Below, piece after piece: positions 17,533-26,201 of a stretch of 64,000 nt of DNA; position 1 is the stretch's first letter; each line of letters begins with the position of its first letter. The stretch comes from Rhizobiales bacterium 62-47. GTDB taxonomy: Bacteria > Pseudomonadota > Alphaproteobacteria > Rhizobiales > Xanthobacteraceae. The position numbers and the translations under genes were made by a program. The notes beneath the pieces were generated by a model. It saw only the letters and a list, made by a program, of their open reading frames with translations, searched no databases and was not told the origin of the DNA. The stretch covers positions 559,150-623,149 of the forward strand of contig MKVX01000018.1 of the NCBI GenBank assembly GCA_001899255.1, written 5' to 3'.

Positions 17533-18009
17533 ATGGGAGCGTCGCTCGCCGACTCTGACGGACACGACGACGATGATTTCGATGAGACCCACGAAATCAA
17601 CGTAACGCCGTTCATCGACGTCATTCTGGTGTTGTTGATCATCTTCATGGTCGCTGCGCCACTATCGACCGTGGATTTGCCCGTCAGCTTGCCGTCGTCG
17701 ACTGCGACACCGCAAAAGAAGCCGGATAAGCCGACTTATGTCAGCATCAAGTCCGATCTCGCTGTGGCCATTGGTGAAAACATGGTGAAGCGCGTCGATC
17801 TGGTGCGCTCGCTCGATGCGATGCCCGATTCAAGCAAGGACCGGTTCATATTCCTGCGGGCCGATCGCGCGGTGCCTTACGGCGAAATGATGGACGTGCT
17901 GGAGATATTGCGCGCCGGCGGTTACGCGAAAATCAAGCTCGTCGCGCTGGAAGGCGTGCCGGAGGGGGCTCCAGCCGCATCGTCTGCGACCGGACCATCG
18001 AAGCCCTGA
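17533..18009 (+). CDS. exbD: TonB-system protein ExbD
   Basis: A 158-residue single-pass inner-membrane protein. A short acidic cytoplasmic tail (HDDDDFDETHE) precedes the membrane helix at about 25-45, which carries the conserved Asp29 in VTPFIDVILVLLIIFMV, the proton-translocation residue (Asp25 in E. coli). The periplasmic domain follows, including FLRADRAVPYGEMMDVLEILRAGGY, the usual C-terminal signature. Tightly packed between exbB and tonB. Confidence 0.94.
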   Translation: MGASLADSDGHDDDDFDETHEINVTPFIDVILVLLIIFMVAAPLSTVDLPVSLPSSTATPQKKPDKPTYVSIKSDLAVAIGENMVKRVDLVRSLDAMPDSSKDRFIFLRADRAVPYGEMMDVLEILRAGGYAKIKLVALEGVPEGAPAASSATGPSKP

Positions 18010-18019
18010 GTGGCGAGAT

Positions 18020-18811
18020 ATGTCGGATCCTGAATTCACGCATAGGCCGTCTCGGCGGCTCTGGATTCTCTCCGCGATTGGCGCGGTCGCCATTCACGGG
18101 TGTTGCGTGGCGTTTGCGATCGCGAACATGCAAACGGACGAATCCGAGCAGGATCTCGGCGCACCTGCGATCGAGATCGGTCTGGAGATGGCGTCGCCGC
18201 GGACCGAGGTCAGCGATCTGCCGCCCGGACCGGATACGGAAGCCTCGGCAGCGTCTCCCGCCGTCATGGAGCAAAAGGCCGTCGTCAAGGAAACCGAGCT
18301 TCCGACGGCGGTGCCGACCGAATCCGAAGAGCCGGATCAGGTCGTTTCGCCTGACGAGTCACACAAGCCGAAGGATGACGATCCCGAAGTCGCAGCCAAG
18401 CAAGCCAATGCGTCGACGGAATCCGTAGCCTCGGAAGCGACGGCCATGCCGACTGTCCAGGCGGCGCAAGAGTCGCCGCGTTCGGTTGCTCCAGCGATCG
18501 GCACCGGCGAAAGCGCCCGGCGCATTCGCGCGACGTGGCAAAAAGAGCTGGTTTCCCATCTCGACAAGCATAAACGCTATCCCGCACATGGCTCGCGTAA
18601 GACTGTCGAAATCACGGTCAACTTCGTGCTCGATCGCGTCGGACATGTGGTCTCGACCAGCATCGTCAAGGGGTCGGGTGACCCGGCATTCGACGAGGCT
18701 GCGGTGGCGATGATAAGGCGGTCAGATCCGGTGCCGGCGCCTCCGCCGCTGATTGCCGACGAGGGACTGAGCTTCACGCTGCCCGTGATCTTCCGCGTCA
18801 AGGGTGGCTGA
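18020..18811 (+). CDS. tonB: energy transducer TonB
   Basis: A 263-residue protein spanning from inner membrane to the outer-membrane receptors. Membrane anchor at about 12-34 (RLWILSAIGAVAIHG), an acidic, proline-containing linker (residues 40-165) that is Glu/Asp-rich rather than the Lys-Pro/Glu-Pro repeats of enteric TonB, and the C-terminal TonB domain from about 172 (HLDKHKRYPAHGSRK, VNFVLDRVGHVVSTSIVKGSG, AAVAMIRRSDPVPAPP). Starts 10 bases after exbD. With exbB and exbD it makes this siderophore locus self-sufficient for energisation. Confidence 0.92.
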   Translation: MSDPEFTHRPSRRLWILSAIGAVAIHGCCVAFAIANMQTDESEQDLGAPAIEIGLEMASPRTEVSDLPPGPDTEASAASPAVMEQKAVVKETELPTAVPTESEEPDQVVSPDESHKPKDDDPEVAAKQANASTESVASEATAMPTVQAAQESPRSVAPAIGTGESARRIRATWQKELVSHLDKHKRYPAHGSRKTVEITVNFVLDRVGHVVSTSIVKGSGDPAFDEAAVAMIRRSDPVPAPPPLIADEGLSFTLPVIFRVKGG

Positions 18812-18833
18812 CGGTCGTGGGAAGCGGCCGTCA
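18809..18833. terminator. bidirectional hairpin after tonB
   Basis: TGACGGTCG (18809-18817), a 7-base loop and CGGCCGTCA (18825-18833) form a 9-base stem with one G-T mismatch, overlapping the tonB stop and lying before the convergent SDR gene's end at 18892. No strong T-run. Confidence 0.5.
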
Positions 18834-18891
18834 CTAGCCAATGGCACGGCGGCCTATGCCGGAACAGTTCAGCCGTTCGGTCGCGCATCGA

Positions 18892-19638
18892 TCAGTAGGT
18901 CGCGCGACCACCGGAAATATCGAACACGGCGCCGGTTGAGAACGCGCATTCTTCCGACGCCAGCCATGTCACCATGGCCGCCAGTTCCTCCACCAGGACG
19001 AAGCGGCCTTTTGGAATTTTCGACAGCATGAAATCGATATGTTGCTGAGTCATTTGCTCGAAGATCGCGGTCCTTGCCGCCGCAGGCGTCACCGCGTTGA
19101 CAGCAATTTCGTGGCCCGCCAGTTCCTTGCCAAGCGACTTTGTCAGCGCAATCAGCCCGGCCTTCGATGCTGAATAATGCGCCGCGTTCGGATTGCCTTC
19201 CTTGCCTGCAATCGAGGCAATGTTGACGATGCGCCCGTAGTTTTGCTTGATCATCGAAGGGACGATGGCCTTGCAGCAGATGAACGGGCCGTCGAGGTTG
19301 ATGCGCATCACCTTGCGCCACTCGTCGAGGTCGGTTTCCCAAACCGTCTTGTTGATGCCAGCGATGCCGGCATTGTTCACCAGAATATCGATCCGGCCGA
19401 GTGCGGCGAGAGTGGCATCGCGTGCCTTTTCGACGGCTGTAAGATCCGAGACATCGACTTTGAATGCCGTCACCGCCGAGCCGATCTGTTTGGCTGTTTT
19501 TTCCGCGAGCGCCTGATCGTGATCCCAGATCGCGACCTTGGCTCCCGATGCAACGAAACGTTCGGTGATCGCGCGACCGAAGCCTTGCGCACCGCCGGTG
19601 ACAACGGCGCAACGGCCGTTCAGATCGATTTTGTTCAC
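18892..19638 (-). CDS. short-chain dehydrogenase/reductase (FabG-like)
   Basis: A 248-residue classical SDR. NAD(P)-binding TGGAQGFG near residue 14, NNAG motif in ILVNNAGIAG, catalytic Ser in NIASIAGKEG and the Tyr-x3-Lys pair in HYSASKAGL. Starts with GTG at 19638, 9 bases after AAGGAA. The DHDQ acidic residue after strand 2 (AIWDHDQ) suggests NAD preference. Third gene downstream of the IlvD/Edd dehydratase and of a second SDR on the same strand, so it probably oxidises a sugar, sugar acid or keto-acid intermediate rather than acting in fatty-acid synthesis. Exact substrate unknown. Confidence 0.85.
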   Translation of the reverse strand: MNKIDLNGRCAVVTGGAQGFGRAITERFVASGAKVAIWDHDQALAEKTAKQIGSAVTAFKVDVSDLTAVEKARDATLAALGRIDILVNNAGIAGINKTVWETDLDEWRKVMRINLDGPFICCKAIVPSMIKQNYGRIVNIASIAGKEGNPNAAHYSASKAGLIALTKSLGKELAGHEIAVNAVTPAAARTAIFEQMTQQHIDFMLSKIPKGRFVLVEELAAMVTWLASEECAFSTGAVFDISGGRATY

Positions 19639-19654
19639 GTCACAGTTCCTTCAA

Positions 19655-20389
19655 TTAGAGAGTCCACCCGCCGTCGATGATATGCGCCACGCCGGTGGTG
19701 AATGCGCTCTCGTCGCTGGCCAGATAGACGGCAAGCGAGGCGATTTCATCCGCGGTGCCGAGCCGCCCCATCGGCTGACGGCTGACGAACATCTCGCGGC
19801 CACCTTCGCCGAGTGCGGCAGCGCGACCGAGCATCGACGGCGTCTCGATGGTGCCAGGACAAATGCAATTGCAGCGTATGCCTTTGGTGATGTAATCGGC
19901 GGCTACGGCGCGTGTGAGGCCTGCGACGGCCGCCTTGGTTGCGCCGTAGACGTAGCGATTGGGCGCTGCCTTGAAGACGCCGGCGGCGGACGCAATGTTG
20001 ATGATCGAGCCTTGGCCGGCGTCGAGCATGCCGGGAAGGAACGCGCGCAAGGTGCGGTGCATCGACTTCACATTGAGGTCGAACGAGAAATCCCAGTCGG
20101 CGTCCGAGCAATCCAGTACCGTGCCATGATGCACGAAGCCTGCGGCATTGAGCAGGATATCGACCTTGCCAACATGCTTGGCCATAGCTTCGACAGCAGC
20201 TGTATCGCGCACGTCGAGGCGCGCGACGTCGGACACGCCGTCTTTGCTCAGGAGCGCGAGATTTTTCTCGTCGATGTCAGTTGCAATAACGGTTGCACCT
20301 TCGCGTGCAAATGCCACCGCGCAAGCGCGGCCAATTCCCACGGCAGCCGCGGTTACGAACGCGCGCTTGCCTTTCAGCCGATCAGGCAT
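19655..20389 (-). CDS. short-chain dehydrogenase, DHRS6/keto-deoxy-sugar-acid dehydrogenase-like
   Basis: A 244-residue SDR. The cofactor loop is TAAAVGIG (Ala replacing the usual first Gly), with Asp at the end of strand 2 (IATDIDEKN) indicating NAD. Catalytic Ser in NIASAAGVFK and Tyr-x3-Lys in YVYGATKAAV. The segment CICPGTIETPSM and RQPMGRLGTADEIASLAVYLASDESAFTTG resemble the DHRS6/2-keto-3-deoxy-L-fuconate (or -rhamnonate) 4-dehydrogenase branch. Start at 20389 with GGAGG six bases upstream. Twenty bases separate it from the dehydratase upstream, fitting oxidation of the dehydratase product. Substrate is inference. Confidence 0.85.
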   Translation of the reverse strand: MPDRLKGKRAFVTAAAVGIGRACAVAFAREGATVIATDIDEKNLALLSKDGVSDVARLDVRDTAAVEAMAKHVGKVDILLNAAGFVHHGTVLDCSDADWDFSFDLNVKSMHRTLRAFLPGMLDAGQGSIINIASAAGVFKAAPNRYVYGATKAAVAGLTRAVAADYITKGIRCNCICPGTIETPSMLGRAAALGEGGREMFVSRQPMGRLGTADEIASLAVYLASDESAFTTGVAHIIDGGWTL

Positions 20390-20409
20390 TCATTCCTCCC
20401 CAAATTTTG

Positions 20410-22233
20410 TTAGTGATTATGGCGCGCCGTGCCAACGCGACCCGCGATGTCCTGATAGCGCGTCGCGAACTCCATGCACGCGCCGGTGGCGTGTTGTCCG
20501 ACGGTGTTGCGATAGAGCTCCTGCCACGGCGTCTGATGCTCGGGGAAGGGAAAGCCGCCCTTGGCTTTCAGTTCGGCACGTCGCTGTTTGAGTTGCGCTT
20601 CGGTGATCAGGATATTGGCTTCACCTGTGTTGAGATCGATGCGCACACGGTCGCCGGTCTGCAGGATGGCGAGGCCGCCATCCGCGGCCGCTTCGGGTGT
20701 TGCGTTGAGGATCGATGGTGAGCCCGACGTGCCGGATTGGCGTCCGTCTCCGATACAGGGCAGCGACAGGACGCCGCGCTTAATCAATGCGGCCGGGGGC
20801 TGCATGTTGACAACCTCCGCGCCGCCCGGATAGCCGATCGGTCCGGCGCCACGTACGAACAGGATGCAATACTCGTCGATATTGAGCGCGGGGTCGTCGA
20901 TGCGGTCGTGATAATCCTCTGGTCCCTCGAACACGATGGCGCGGCCTTCGAACGCGTTGGGATCCTTGGCGTTCGACAGATAGCGGTCGCGAAACTCCTT
21001 CGAGATCACGCTGGTCTTCATGATCGCGGAATCGAACAGGTTGCCGCGTAGCACGATGAAGCCGGCGTCGGGCACCAATGGCTTGTCGTAGGTGCGGATG
21101 ACGTCGCCATCCGGCTTCGGCGCGTGACGGCAGTTTTCGCCCATCGTGCGGCCGTTGACCGTCATGACACCTTCGTGGATGCGCTTGTGCCGCATCAACT
21201 CGCCGACCACGGCGGGAACGCCACCGGCACGATGATATTCTTCGCCGAGGTAGTAACCGGCGGGCTGCATGTTCACCAGCAGCGGAATGTGATGACCGAC
21301 GCTCTGCCAATCGTCGATAGACAGTTCAACACCGATATGGCGGGCGAGGGCGTTGATGTGGATCGGCGCGTTGGTCGAGCCGCCGATCGCCGAGTTGACC
21401 ACGATACAGTTTTCGAACGCTTCACGGGTCAGAATATCGGAAGGCTTAAGGTCTTCCCAAACCATGTCGACGATACGTGCGCCGGTCTCGTAAGCGATCT
21501 GACCGCGCTCACGATACGGCGCCGGGATCGCGGCGCAGCCTGGCAGCGACATGCCGAGCGCTTCAGCGAGCGAATTCATCGTCGAAGCGGTCCCCATCGT
21601 GTTGCAATGGCCGACCGACGGCGCCGACGAAGCGACGATGTTCATGAATTCCTCGTAGTCGATCTCTCCGGCGGCCAGCCGTTCGCGCGACTTCCAAACC
21701 ACGGTGCCGGAACCGCTGCGCTCGCCGTTGAACCAGCCGTTCAACATCGGTCCGCCGGACAAGACGATGGCGGGCAGGTTGACCGTTGCGGCCGCCATCA
21801 GGCAGGCGGGGGTAGTCTTGTCGCAGCCCGTGGTGAGAACGACGCCATCCAGCGGATAGCTGAACAGAACCTCCACGAGCCCGAGATAGGCCAGGTTACG
21901 ATCGAGCGCCGCGGTCGGCCGCTTGCCGGTCTCCTGGATGGGATGCATCGGGAATTCCATGGCGATACCGCCCGCGGCCCGGATGCCCTCGCGCACCCGA
22001 TGTGCCAGTTCGAGGTGGTGCCGATTGCAGGGCGACAGGTCGCTGCCGGTCTGCGCGATACCGATGATCGGCTTACCGGACTGCAACTCCTCGCGGGTGA
22101 GGCCGTAATTCAGATAGCGTTCGAGATAGAGCGCGGTCATCGCCGGGTTGTGTGGATCGTTGAACCATTTCTGCGAGCGCAGCGCGCGGCGTTGACTGAT
22201 GTTACCGATGTTGTGGCCATTGCTTTTCTTCAT
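20410..22233 (-). CDS. IlvD/Edd-family sugar-acid dehydratase
   Basis: A 607-residue iron-sulfur dehydratase of the aldonate (L-arabinonate/D-xylonate) branch, converting an aldonic acid to its 2-keto-3-deoxy acid. Cluster cysteines are visible in [19 protein letters not shown] and [28 protein letters not shown] near residue 290 and [15 protein letters not shown] near 510 are family active-site segments; the latter's Ser is the proposed general base. The length and the N-terminal extension ([22 protein letters not shown]) match pentonate dehydratases and not branched-chain IlvD. First of three minus-strand genes; a LacI-type operator lies about 140 bases upstream. Confidence 0.9.
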   Translation of the reverse strand: MKKSNGHNIGNISQRRALRSQKWFNDPHNPAMTALYLERYLNYGLTREELQSGKPIIGIAQTGSDLSPCNRHHLELAHRVREGIRAAGGIAMEFPMHPIQETGKRPTAALDRNLAYLGLVEVLFSYPLDGVVLTTGCDKTTPACLMAAATVNLPAIVLSGGPMLNGWFNGERSGSGTVVWKSRERLAAGEIDYEEFMNIVASSAPSVGHCNTMGTASTMNSLAEALGMSLPGCAAIPAPYRERGQIAYETGARIVDMVWEDLKPSDILTREAFENCIVVNSAIGGSTNAPIHINALARHIGVELSIDDWQSVGHHIPLLVNMQPAGYYLGEEYHRAGGVPAVVGELMRHKRIHEGVMTVNGRTMGENCRHAPKPDGDVIRTYDKPLVPDAGFIVLRGNLFDSAIMKTSVISKEFRDRYLSNAKDPNAFEGRAIVFEGPEDYHDRIDDPALNIDEYCILFVRGAGPIGYPGGAEVVNMQPPAALIKRGVLSLPCIGDGRQSGTSGSPSILNATPEAAADGGLAILQTGDRVRIDLNTGEANILITEAQLKQRRAELKAKGGFPFPEHQTPWQELYRNTVGQHATGACMEFATRYQDIAGRVGTARHNH

Positions 22234-22369
22234 GATGTCCTCCCGATCTATCTACGCGCGTCGCGCCCGATATGACGGCAGCGATGTCCGCGTGGTCTTC
22301 GATATAAATGCCCGGATGCCGTGGCTCAGTTGGGTGCTGCTGTTGAAATTACCTACTCAAGGCGGTCAA

Positions 22370-22385
22370 AAGATAGCGCTACCAT
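22370..22385. promoter_or_regulatory. LacI-type operator upstream of the dehydratase gene
   Basis: AAGATAGCGCTACCAT, centred on AGCGCT, shares the 10-base string AGCGCTACCA with the dyad at 23502. It lies between the LacI gene's 3' end and the dehydratase start, 137-152 bases before the latter. Confidence 0.65.
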
Positions 22386-22428
22386 CAACCCGTGTCGGGA
22401 CAAAAGCAATGCTGATGGCATCGTTTCG

Positions 22429-23460
22429 TCATTGGCGGCGCGCGAGGGAGCTGCGTCGGATCATCAGCTCGAAGCCAAGATCGACGACGGGAGAGGAAGG
22501 GCGCTTGCCTTCGATGGCTGACATCACCATGCTAATGGCGGTGCTGCCCATTTCATAACGATTGGTGCGAACGCTGGTCAGGGCAGGGACGGCGGAGGCC
22601 ATGAATTCCAGATCGTTGAAGCCGACGATGGCCATGTCCTCCGGGACGCTGATCTGCCGGCGCTGGCACTCGAACAGAACGCCCAGTGCGATGTCGTCGT
22701 TGACGCAGAACACAGCGTCGATATCCGGCGCCTGGATCAGCATGTCAGCGAAAAGCGTGCCGCCCATCGAGACGGAGGTCGGCACCGGCGTCGTGAGGAT
22801 GAGGCGCGGATCGAGTAATCCGGCGGCCGCCATTGCGTCGCGATAGCCCTCGAGCCGCCGCTGCACGCGCGGATCCATCCTTGCACCGAGAAAGCCGATG
22901 CGGCGATAGTTCTGTGCGATGAGGTGCGAAACTGCTTCAAATGCAGCCTCATTGTGCGAAAAGCCGACCATCATGTCGACCGGATCGGGGCCGATCTCCA
23001 TGATCTGCACGATCGGGCAATTCATGGCCTCCATCACTGCGCGTGATTGCGGGGTCTGATTGATACCGGTGACCACCAATCCAGCCGGTCGCTGCGCCTG
23101 GAACAAACGAAGCAGCTTCTCTTCCTGAAGGATGCTGTAACGGGTGTTGACCAGCTGGATGCTGTAGCGGCTGCTCTGCGACGCATCGTAGATGCCACGC
23201 AAGACGTCCGAGAACACGTTGTTGGTCAGCGAAGGGATCAACACGCCGATCACTTCGGTGCGTTGCGACGCCAGCGCGCGCGCAGCGAGATCCGGCACAT
23301 AGCCGAGTTCGCGCGCTGCACTTTCCACGCGCTCGCGCTTGCTGATGGAGAGCGCTTCTGGATTACGGAAAAAACGCGATGCAGTGATCGGACTCACGCC
23401 CGCGAGCTTGGCGACCTCCGTGAGCCTGATCTTGCCGGACTTTGCCCGTGTTCTTCCCAT
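22429..23460 (-). CDS. LacI-family transcriptional regulator
   Basis: A 343-residue repressor. The helix-turn-helix and hinge lie at about 11-65: IRLTEVAKLAGVSPITASRFFRNP and the hinge helix PDLAARALASQRT, followed by IGVLIPSLTNNVFSDVLRGI, the start of the sugar-binding periplasmic-type fold. Effector-domain landmarks include FCVNDDIALGVL and VPEDMAIVGFNDLEF. Shares the GntR/GguR-like subgroup style. It is encoded divergently from the ABC transporter and upstream of the dehydratase, with one near-palindromic operator in front of each arm, so it most likely represses both until the imported sugar acid or an intermediate binds. Confidence 0.93.
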   Translation of the reverse strand: MGRTRAKSGKIRLTEVAKLAGVSPITASRFFRNPEALSISKRERVESAARELGYVPDLAARALASQRTEVIGVLIPSLTNNVFSDVLRGIYDASQSSRYSIQLVNTRYSILQEEKLLRLFQAQRPAGLVVTGINQTPQSRAVMEAMNCPIVQIMEIGPDPVDMMVGFSHNEAAFEAVSHLIAQNYRRIGFLGARMDPRVQRRLEGYRDAMAAAGLLDPRLILTTPVPTSVSMGGTLFADMLIQAPDIDAVFCVNDDIALGVLFECQRRQISVPEDMAIVGFNDLEFMASAVPALTSVRTNRYEMGSTAISMVMSAIEGKRPSSPVVDLGFELMIRRSSLARRQ

Positions 23461-23487
23461 GACGCGCTCTTAGCACAGGCGTTCCGT

Positions 23488-23517
23488 CAATTAAACGTTT
23501 ATTGACAGCGCTACCAA
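23488..23517. promoter_or_regulatory. LacI-type operator in the lacI-like/ABC divergent promoter
   Basis: TTGACAGCGCTACCAA (23502-23517) is a 16-base dyad, TTG-R-Y-AGCGCT-R-Y-CAA, matching its reverse complement at 12 of 16 positions; the central CG/AGCGCT is typical of LacI-family sites. Directly left of it, and overlapping by three bases, is CAATTAAACGTTTATTG (23488-23504), containing the perfect palindrome TAAACGTTTA, possibly a second site or the -10 region of the regulator gene. Confidence 0.75.
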
Positions 23518-23642
23518 TGGATTGCTAAGAGCGATCGGAATGGGGACAATACCCGTCAAATTCGGTTTCCAACGATTGAAGCCGAAAACAGAGCTGCGAC
23601 GGCCTACGCCGTACGACGCCGGCAATACAGGGAGAACGCGTT

Positions 23643-24704
23643 ATGGCGTCGGTGCAGATAAACGACGTGCGCAAGTCGTTCGGCGGGTTCGAGGTCCTGC
23701 ACGGCGTGACTGTTCCGATCGAGGATGGCGCTTTTGTCGTGTTGGTCGGGCCCTCGGGCTGCGGCAAGTCGACGCTCCTGCGCATGTTGGCCGGCCTGGA
23801 AAACATCACTTCGGGAACGATTGCGATCGGCGACCGCGTTGTAAACAACGTGCAGCCGAAAGAGCGCGACATTGCCATGGTGTTCCAGAACTACGCGCTC
23901 TATCCGCACATGACGGTCGCGCAGAACATGGGGTTCTCGCTGAAATTGCGGAACGCGGAACAAGCGGACATCACCACGCGCGTCAAGAAGGCGGCCGATA
24001 TCCTTGATCTGACGCCGCTATTGGATCGCTACCCGCGGCAACTCTCGGGCGGTCAACGGCAGCGCGTCGCCATGGGACGCGCGATCGTGCGCGATCCGCA
24101 GGTGTTCCTGTTCGACGAGCCGCTCTCCAATCTCGACGCCAAGTTGCGCGTGGCGATGCGGACTGAAATCAAGGAACTACATCAACGGTTGAAAACCACC
24201 ACGGTCTACGTCACGCACGATCAGATCGAAGCCATGACCATGGCCGACAAGATCGTTGTCATGCATGACGGCATCGTTGAGCAGATGGGATCGCCGCTGG
24301 AACTTTACGATCGCCCCGACAATCAATTCGTCGCCGGCTTCATCGGTTCGCCGGCGATGAATTTTCTTAACGGGCACTTGCGCTCGAATGGCCAGCTTTA
24401 CGTCGAAACCGAAAACGGTAGCAAGTTGCCGATCGCATCTGCTCCTCCCGGATCCGATGGTCGCGCCGTGGTCTATGGCGTGCGTCCGGAACATCTCGAT
24501 CTTGCTAGCGATGGTATTGAAGCCGAAGTTGCGGTGGTGGAACCGACCGGCTCCGAGACGCAGATCGTGTCGCGGATCGGCACCCAGGAAATCATTGCGG
24601 TGTTTCGCGATCGACATCAGGTGCAGCCAGGCGACAAGATCCACTTACGTCCACGCGCGGACGTCGCGCATCTGTTCGACAAGGATACCGGTCGGCGCTT
24701 ATGA
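23643..24704 (+). CDS. ABC transporter ATPase, UgpC/MalK type
   Basis: A 353-residue sugar-importer ATPase. Walker A GPSGCGKST at 36-44, Q-loop in VFQNYALYPHMTV, signature LSGGQRQRVAMGRA near 134, Walker B VFLFDEPLSNLDA, and switch His in VYVTHDQIEAM. The C-terminal roughly 120 residues form the OB-fold regulatory domain (YGVRPEHLDL). Start at 23643, with GGGAG upstream. First gene of the transporter operon and directly downstream of the LacI operator. Energises the permeases at 26202 and 27154. Confidence 0.93.
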   Translation: MASVQINDVRKSFGGFEVLHGVTVPIEDGAFVVLVGPSGCGKSTLLRMLAGLENITSGTIAIGDRVVNNVQPKERDIAMVFQNYALYPHMTVAQNMGFSLKLRNAEQADITTRVKKAADILDLTPLLDRYPRQLSGGQRQRVAMGRAIVRDPQVFLFDEPLSNLDAKLRVAMRTEIKELHQRLKTTTVYVTHDQIEAMTMADKIVVMHDGIVEQMGSPLELYDRPDNQFVAGFIGSPAMNFLNGHLRSNGQLYVETENGSKLPIASAPPGSDGRAVVYGVRPEHLDLASDGIEAEVAVVEPTGSETQIVSRIGTQEIIAVFRDRHQVQPGDKIHLRPRADVAHLFDKDTGRRL

Positions 24705-24756
24705 TCTGATCTGTATAACCAGCTAAGAAAATCAGAAGGCAGGGAGAGGACGAACG

Positions 24757-26079
24757 ATGATTGATTTCAAGACTGACCGACGTTCGCTGCTGAAGGGCGG
24801 CGCAACTTTGATGGCTGCCGCAGCAACAATGTCGAGCGATCAATTGCTGGGTTACGCCAAGGCCTGGGCGCAGACGGCGCAATGGAAGCCGGAGGCGGGT
24901 GCAAAGATCAATCTGCTCCGCTGGAAGCGCTTCGTCGAAGCCGAAGATGTTGCCTTCATGAAAGTCGTCGATGCCTTCCAGAAGGCCACTGGTGTTACGA
25001 TCAACGTCTCCAATGAAGCTTATGACGACATCCAGCCGAAGGCATCGGTCGCCGCCAATACCGGGCAGGGGCTCGATATGGTTTGGGGTCTGTATTCGCT
25101 GCCATTCCTGTTCCCGAACAAGTGCACCGACATGACCGATGTCGCCGACTATCTCGCCAAGAAGTGTGGCGGCTGGGCGGAATCCGGCAAGGCTTACGGC
25201 ATGCTCGGCAATAAATGGATCGGCATTCCGGTCGCTGCCACCGGAGGTCTCGTGAATTACCGTGTCGCAGCCGCGGAAAAGGCCGGTCACAAGACCTTCC
25301 CGAAGGATCTCGGCGGCTTCCTCGATCTCGTCAAGGGCATGAACAAGAACGGCACGCCGGCCGGCATGGCGCTGGGCCACGCATCAGGCGACGCCAACGG
25401 CTGGCTGCACTGGGCGTTGTGGGCGCACGGCGGCAACCTGATCGACAAGGACAACAAGGTCGTCATCAACTCGCCCGAGACGGCGAAAGCGCTCGAATAC
25501 GTCAAGCAGCTCTATGAGAACTTCGTGCCAGGCACGGCGTCGTGGAACGACAGCAACAACAACAAGGCATTCCTTGCCGGACAGCTGCATCTGACCGTCA
25601 ACGGCATTTCGATCTACGTTGCGGCGAAGAAAGAAAACCCCGCAATCGCGGAAGACATGAACCACGCGCATCTGCCGCCGGGAGTCGACGGCAAGACCCG
25701 CGAGTTGCACCTCGGATTCCCGATCCTGGTCTACAACTTCACCAAGTATCCGCAGGCCTGCAAGGCATTCACCGCCTTCCTGCTCGATCCGGCACAATTC
25801 AACCCGTGGGTCGAGGCCGCGCAAGGCTATCTCTCACCGTTCCTGCTGGATTACGAAAAGAATCCGATCTGGACGGCCGACCCGAAGAACACTCCATACC
25901 GTGACGTGGCGCAGACGGCGAATACGCCGGCCGGCGTTGGCAAGATGGGTGAGAATGCCGCTGCTGCCATTGCGGACTTTGTCGTTGTCGACATGTTCGC
26001 CAACTACGCGACCGGACGTGAAGATGTGAAGACCGCCATGGCTTCGGCGGAACGCAACGCAAAGCGCATCTTCCGCTGA
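24757..26079 (+). CDS. ABC sugar-binding protein, Tat-exported
   Basis: A 440-residue family 1 solute-binding protein. The N terminus has a twin-arginine motif (DRRSLLKGG, Arg8-Arg9) followed by a hydrophobic stretch and a probable cleavage after AWA-QTAQ. This indicates export of folded protein, notable for a sugar-binding protein. The mature domain is typical: KINLLRWKRFVEAED, AFQKATGVTINVSNEAYDD, and WLHWALWAHGGNLIDKDNKVVINSPETAKALEYVKQL. The ligand is likely a sugar or polyol given the family; the local dehydratase suggests a sugar acid or its parent sugar. A strong hairpin follows the gene. Confidence 0.9.
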   Translation: MIDFKTDRRSLLKGGATLMAAAATMSSDQLLGYAKAWAQTAQWKPEAGAKINLLRWKRFVEAEDVAFMKVVDAFQKATGVTINVSNEAYDDIQPKASVAANTGQGLDMVWGLYSLPFLFPNKCTDMTDVADYLAKKCGGWAESGKAYGMLGNKWIGIPVAATGGLVNYRVAAAEKAGHKTFPKDLGGFLDLVKGMNKNGTPAGMALGHASGDANGWLHWALWAHGGNLIDKDNKVVINSPETAKALEYVKQLYENFVPGTASWNDSNNNKAFLAGQLHLTVNGISIYVAAKKENPAIAEDMNHAHLPPGVDGKTRELHLGFPILVYNFTKYPQACKAFTAFLLDPAQFNPWVEAAQGYLSPFLLDYEKNPIWTADPKNTPYRDVAQTANTPAGVGKMGENAAAAIADFVVVDMFANYATGREDVKTAMASAERNAKRIFR

Positions 26080-26086
26080 TTACGAT

Positions 26087-26119
26087 CACGCCGGCGCGGA
26101 CCGTTTCCGCGCCGGCGTG
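26087..26119 (+). terminator. strong hairpin after the binding-protein gene
   Basis: CACGCCGGCGCGGA (26087-26100), loop CCGTT, TCCGCGCCGGCGTG (26106-26119): a perfect 14-base stem beginning seven bases after the stop codon and followed by TTTCC. In binding-protein operons such stems protect the upstream mRNA and reduce read-through, giving more binding protein than permease. Confidence 0.75.
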
Positions 26120-26201
26120 TTTCCGTTGGAAATCGGAGCAATGCATCGGCACCGCAGACGCGCGTTGTTCGGTCATCGTTCTTCGATTGGAGCTGTACTG
26201 A

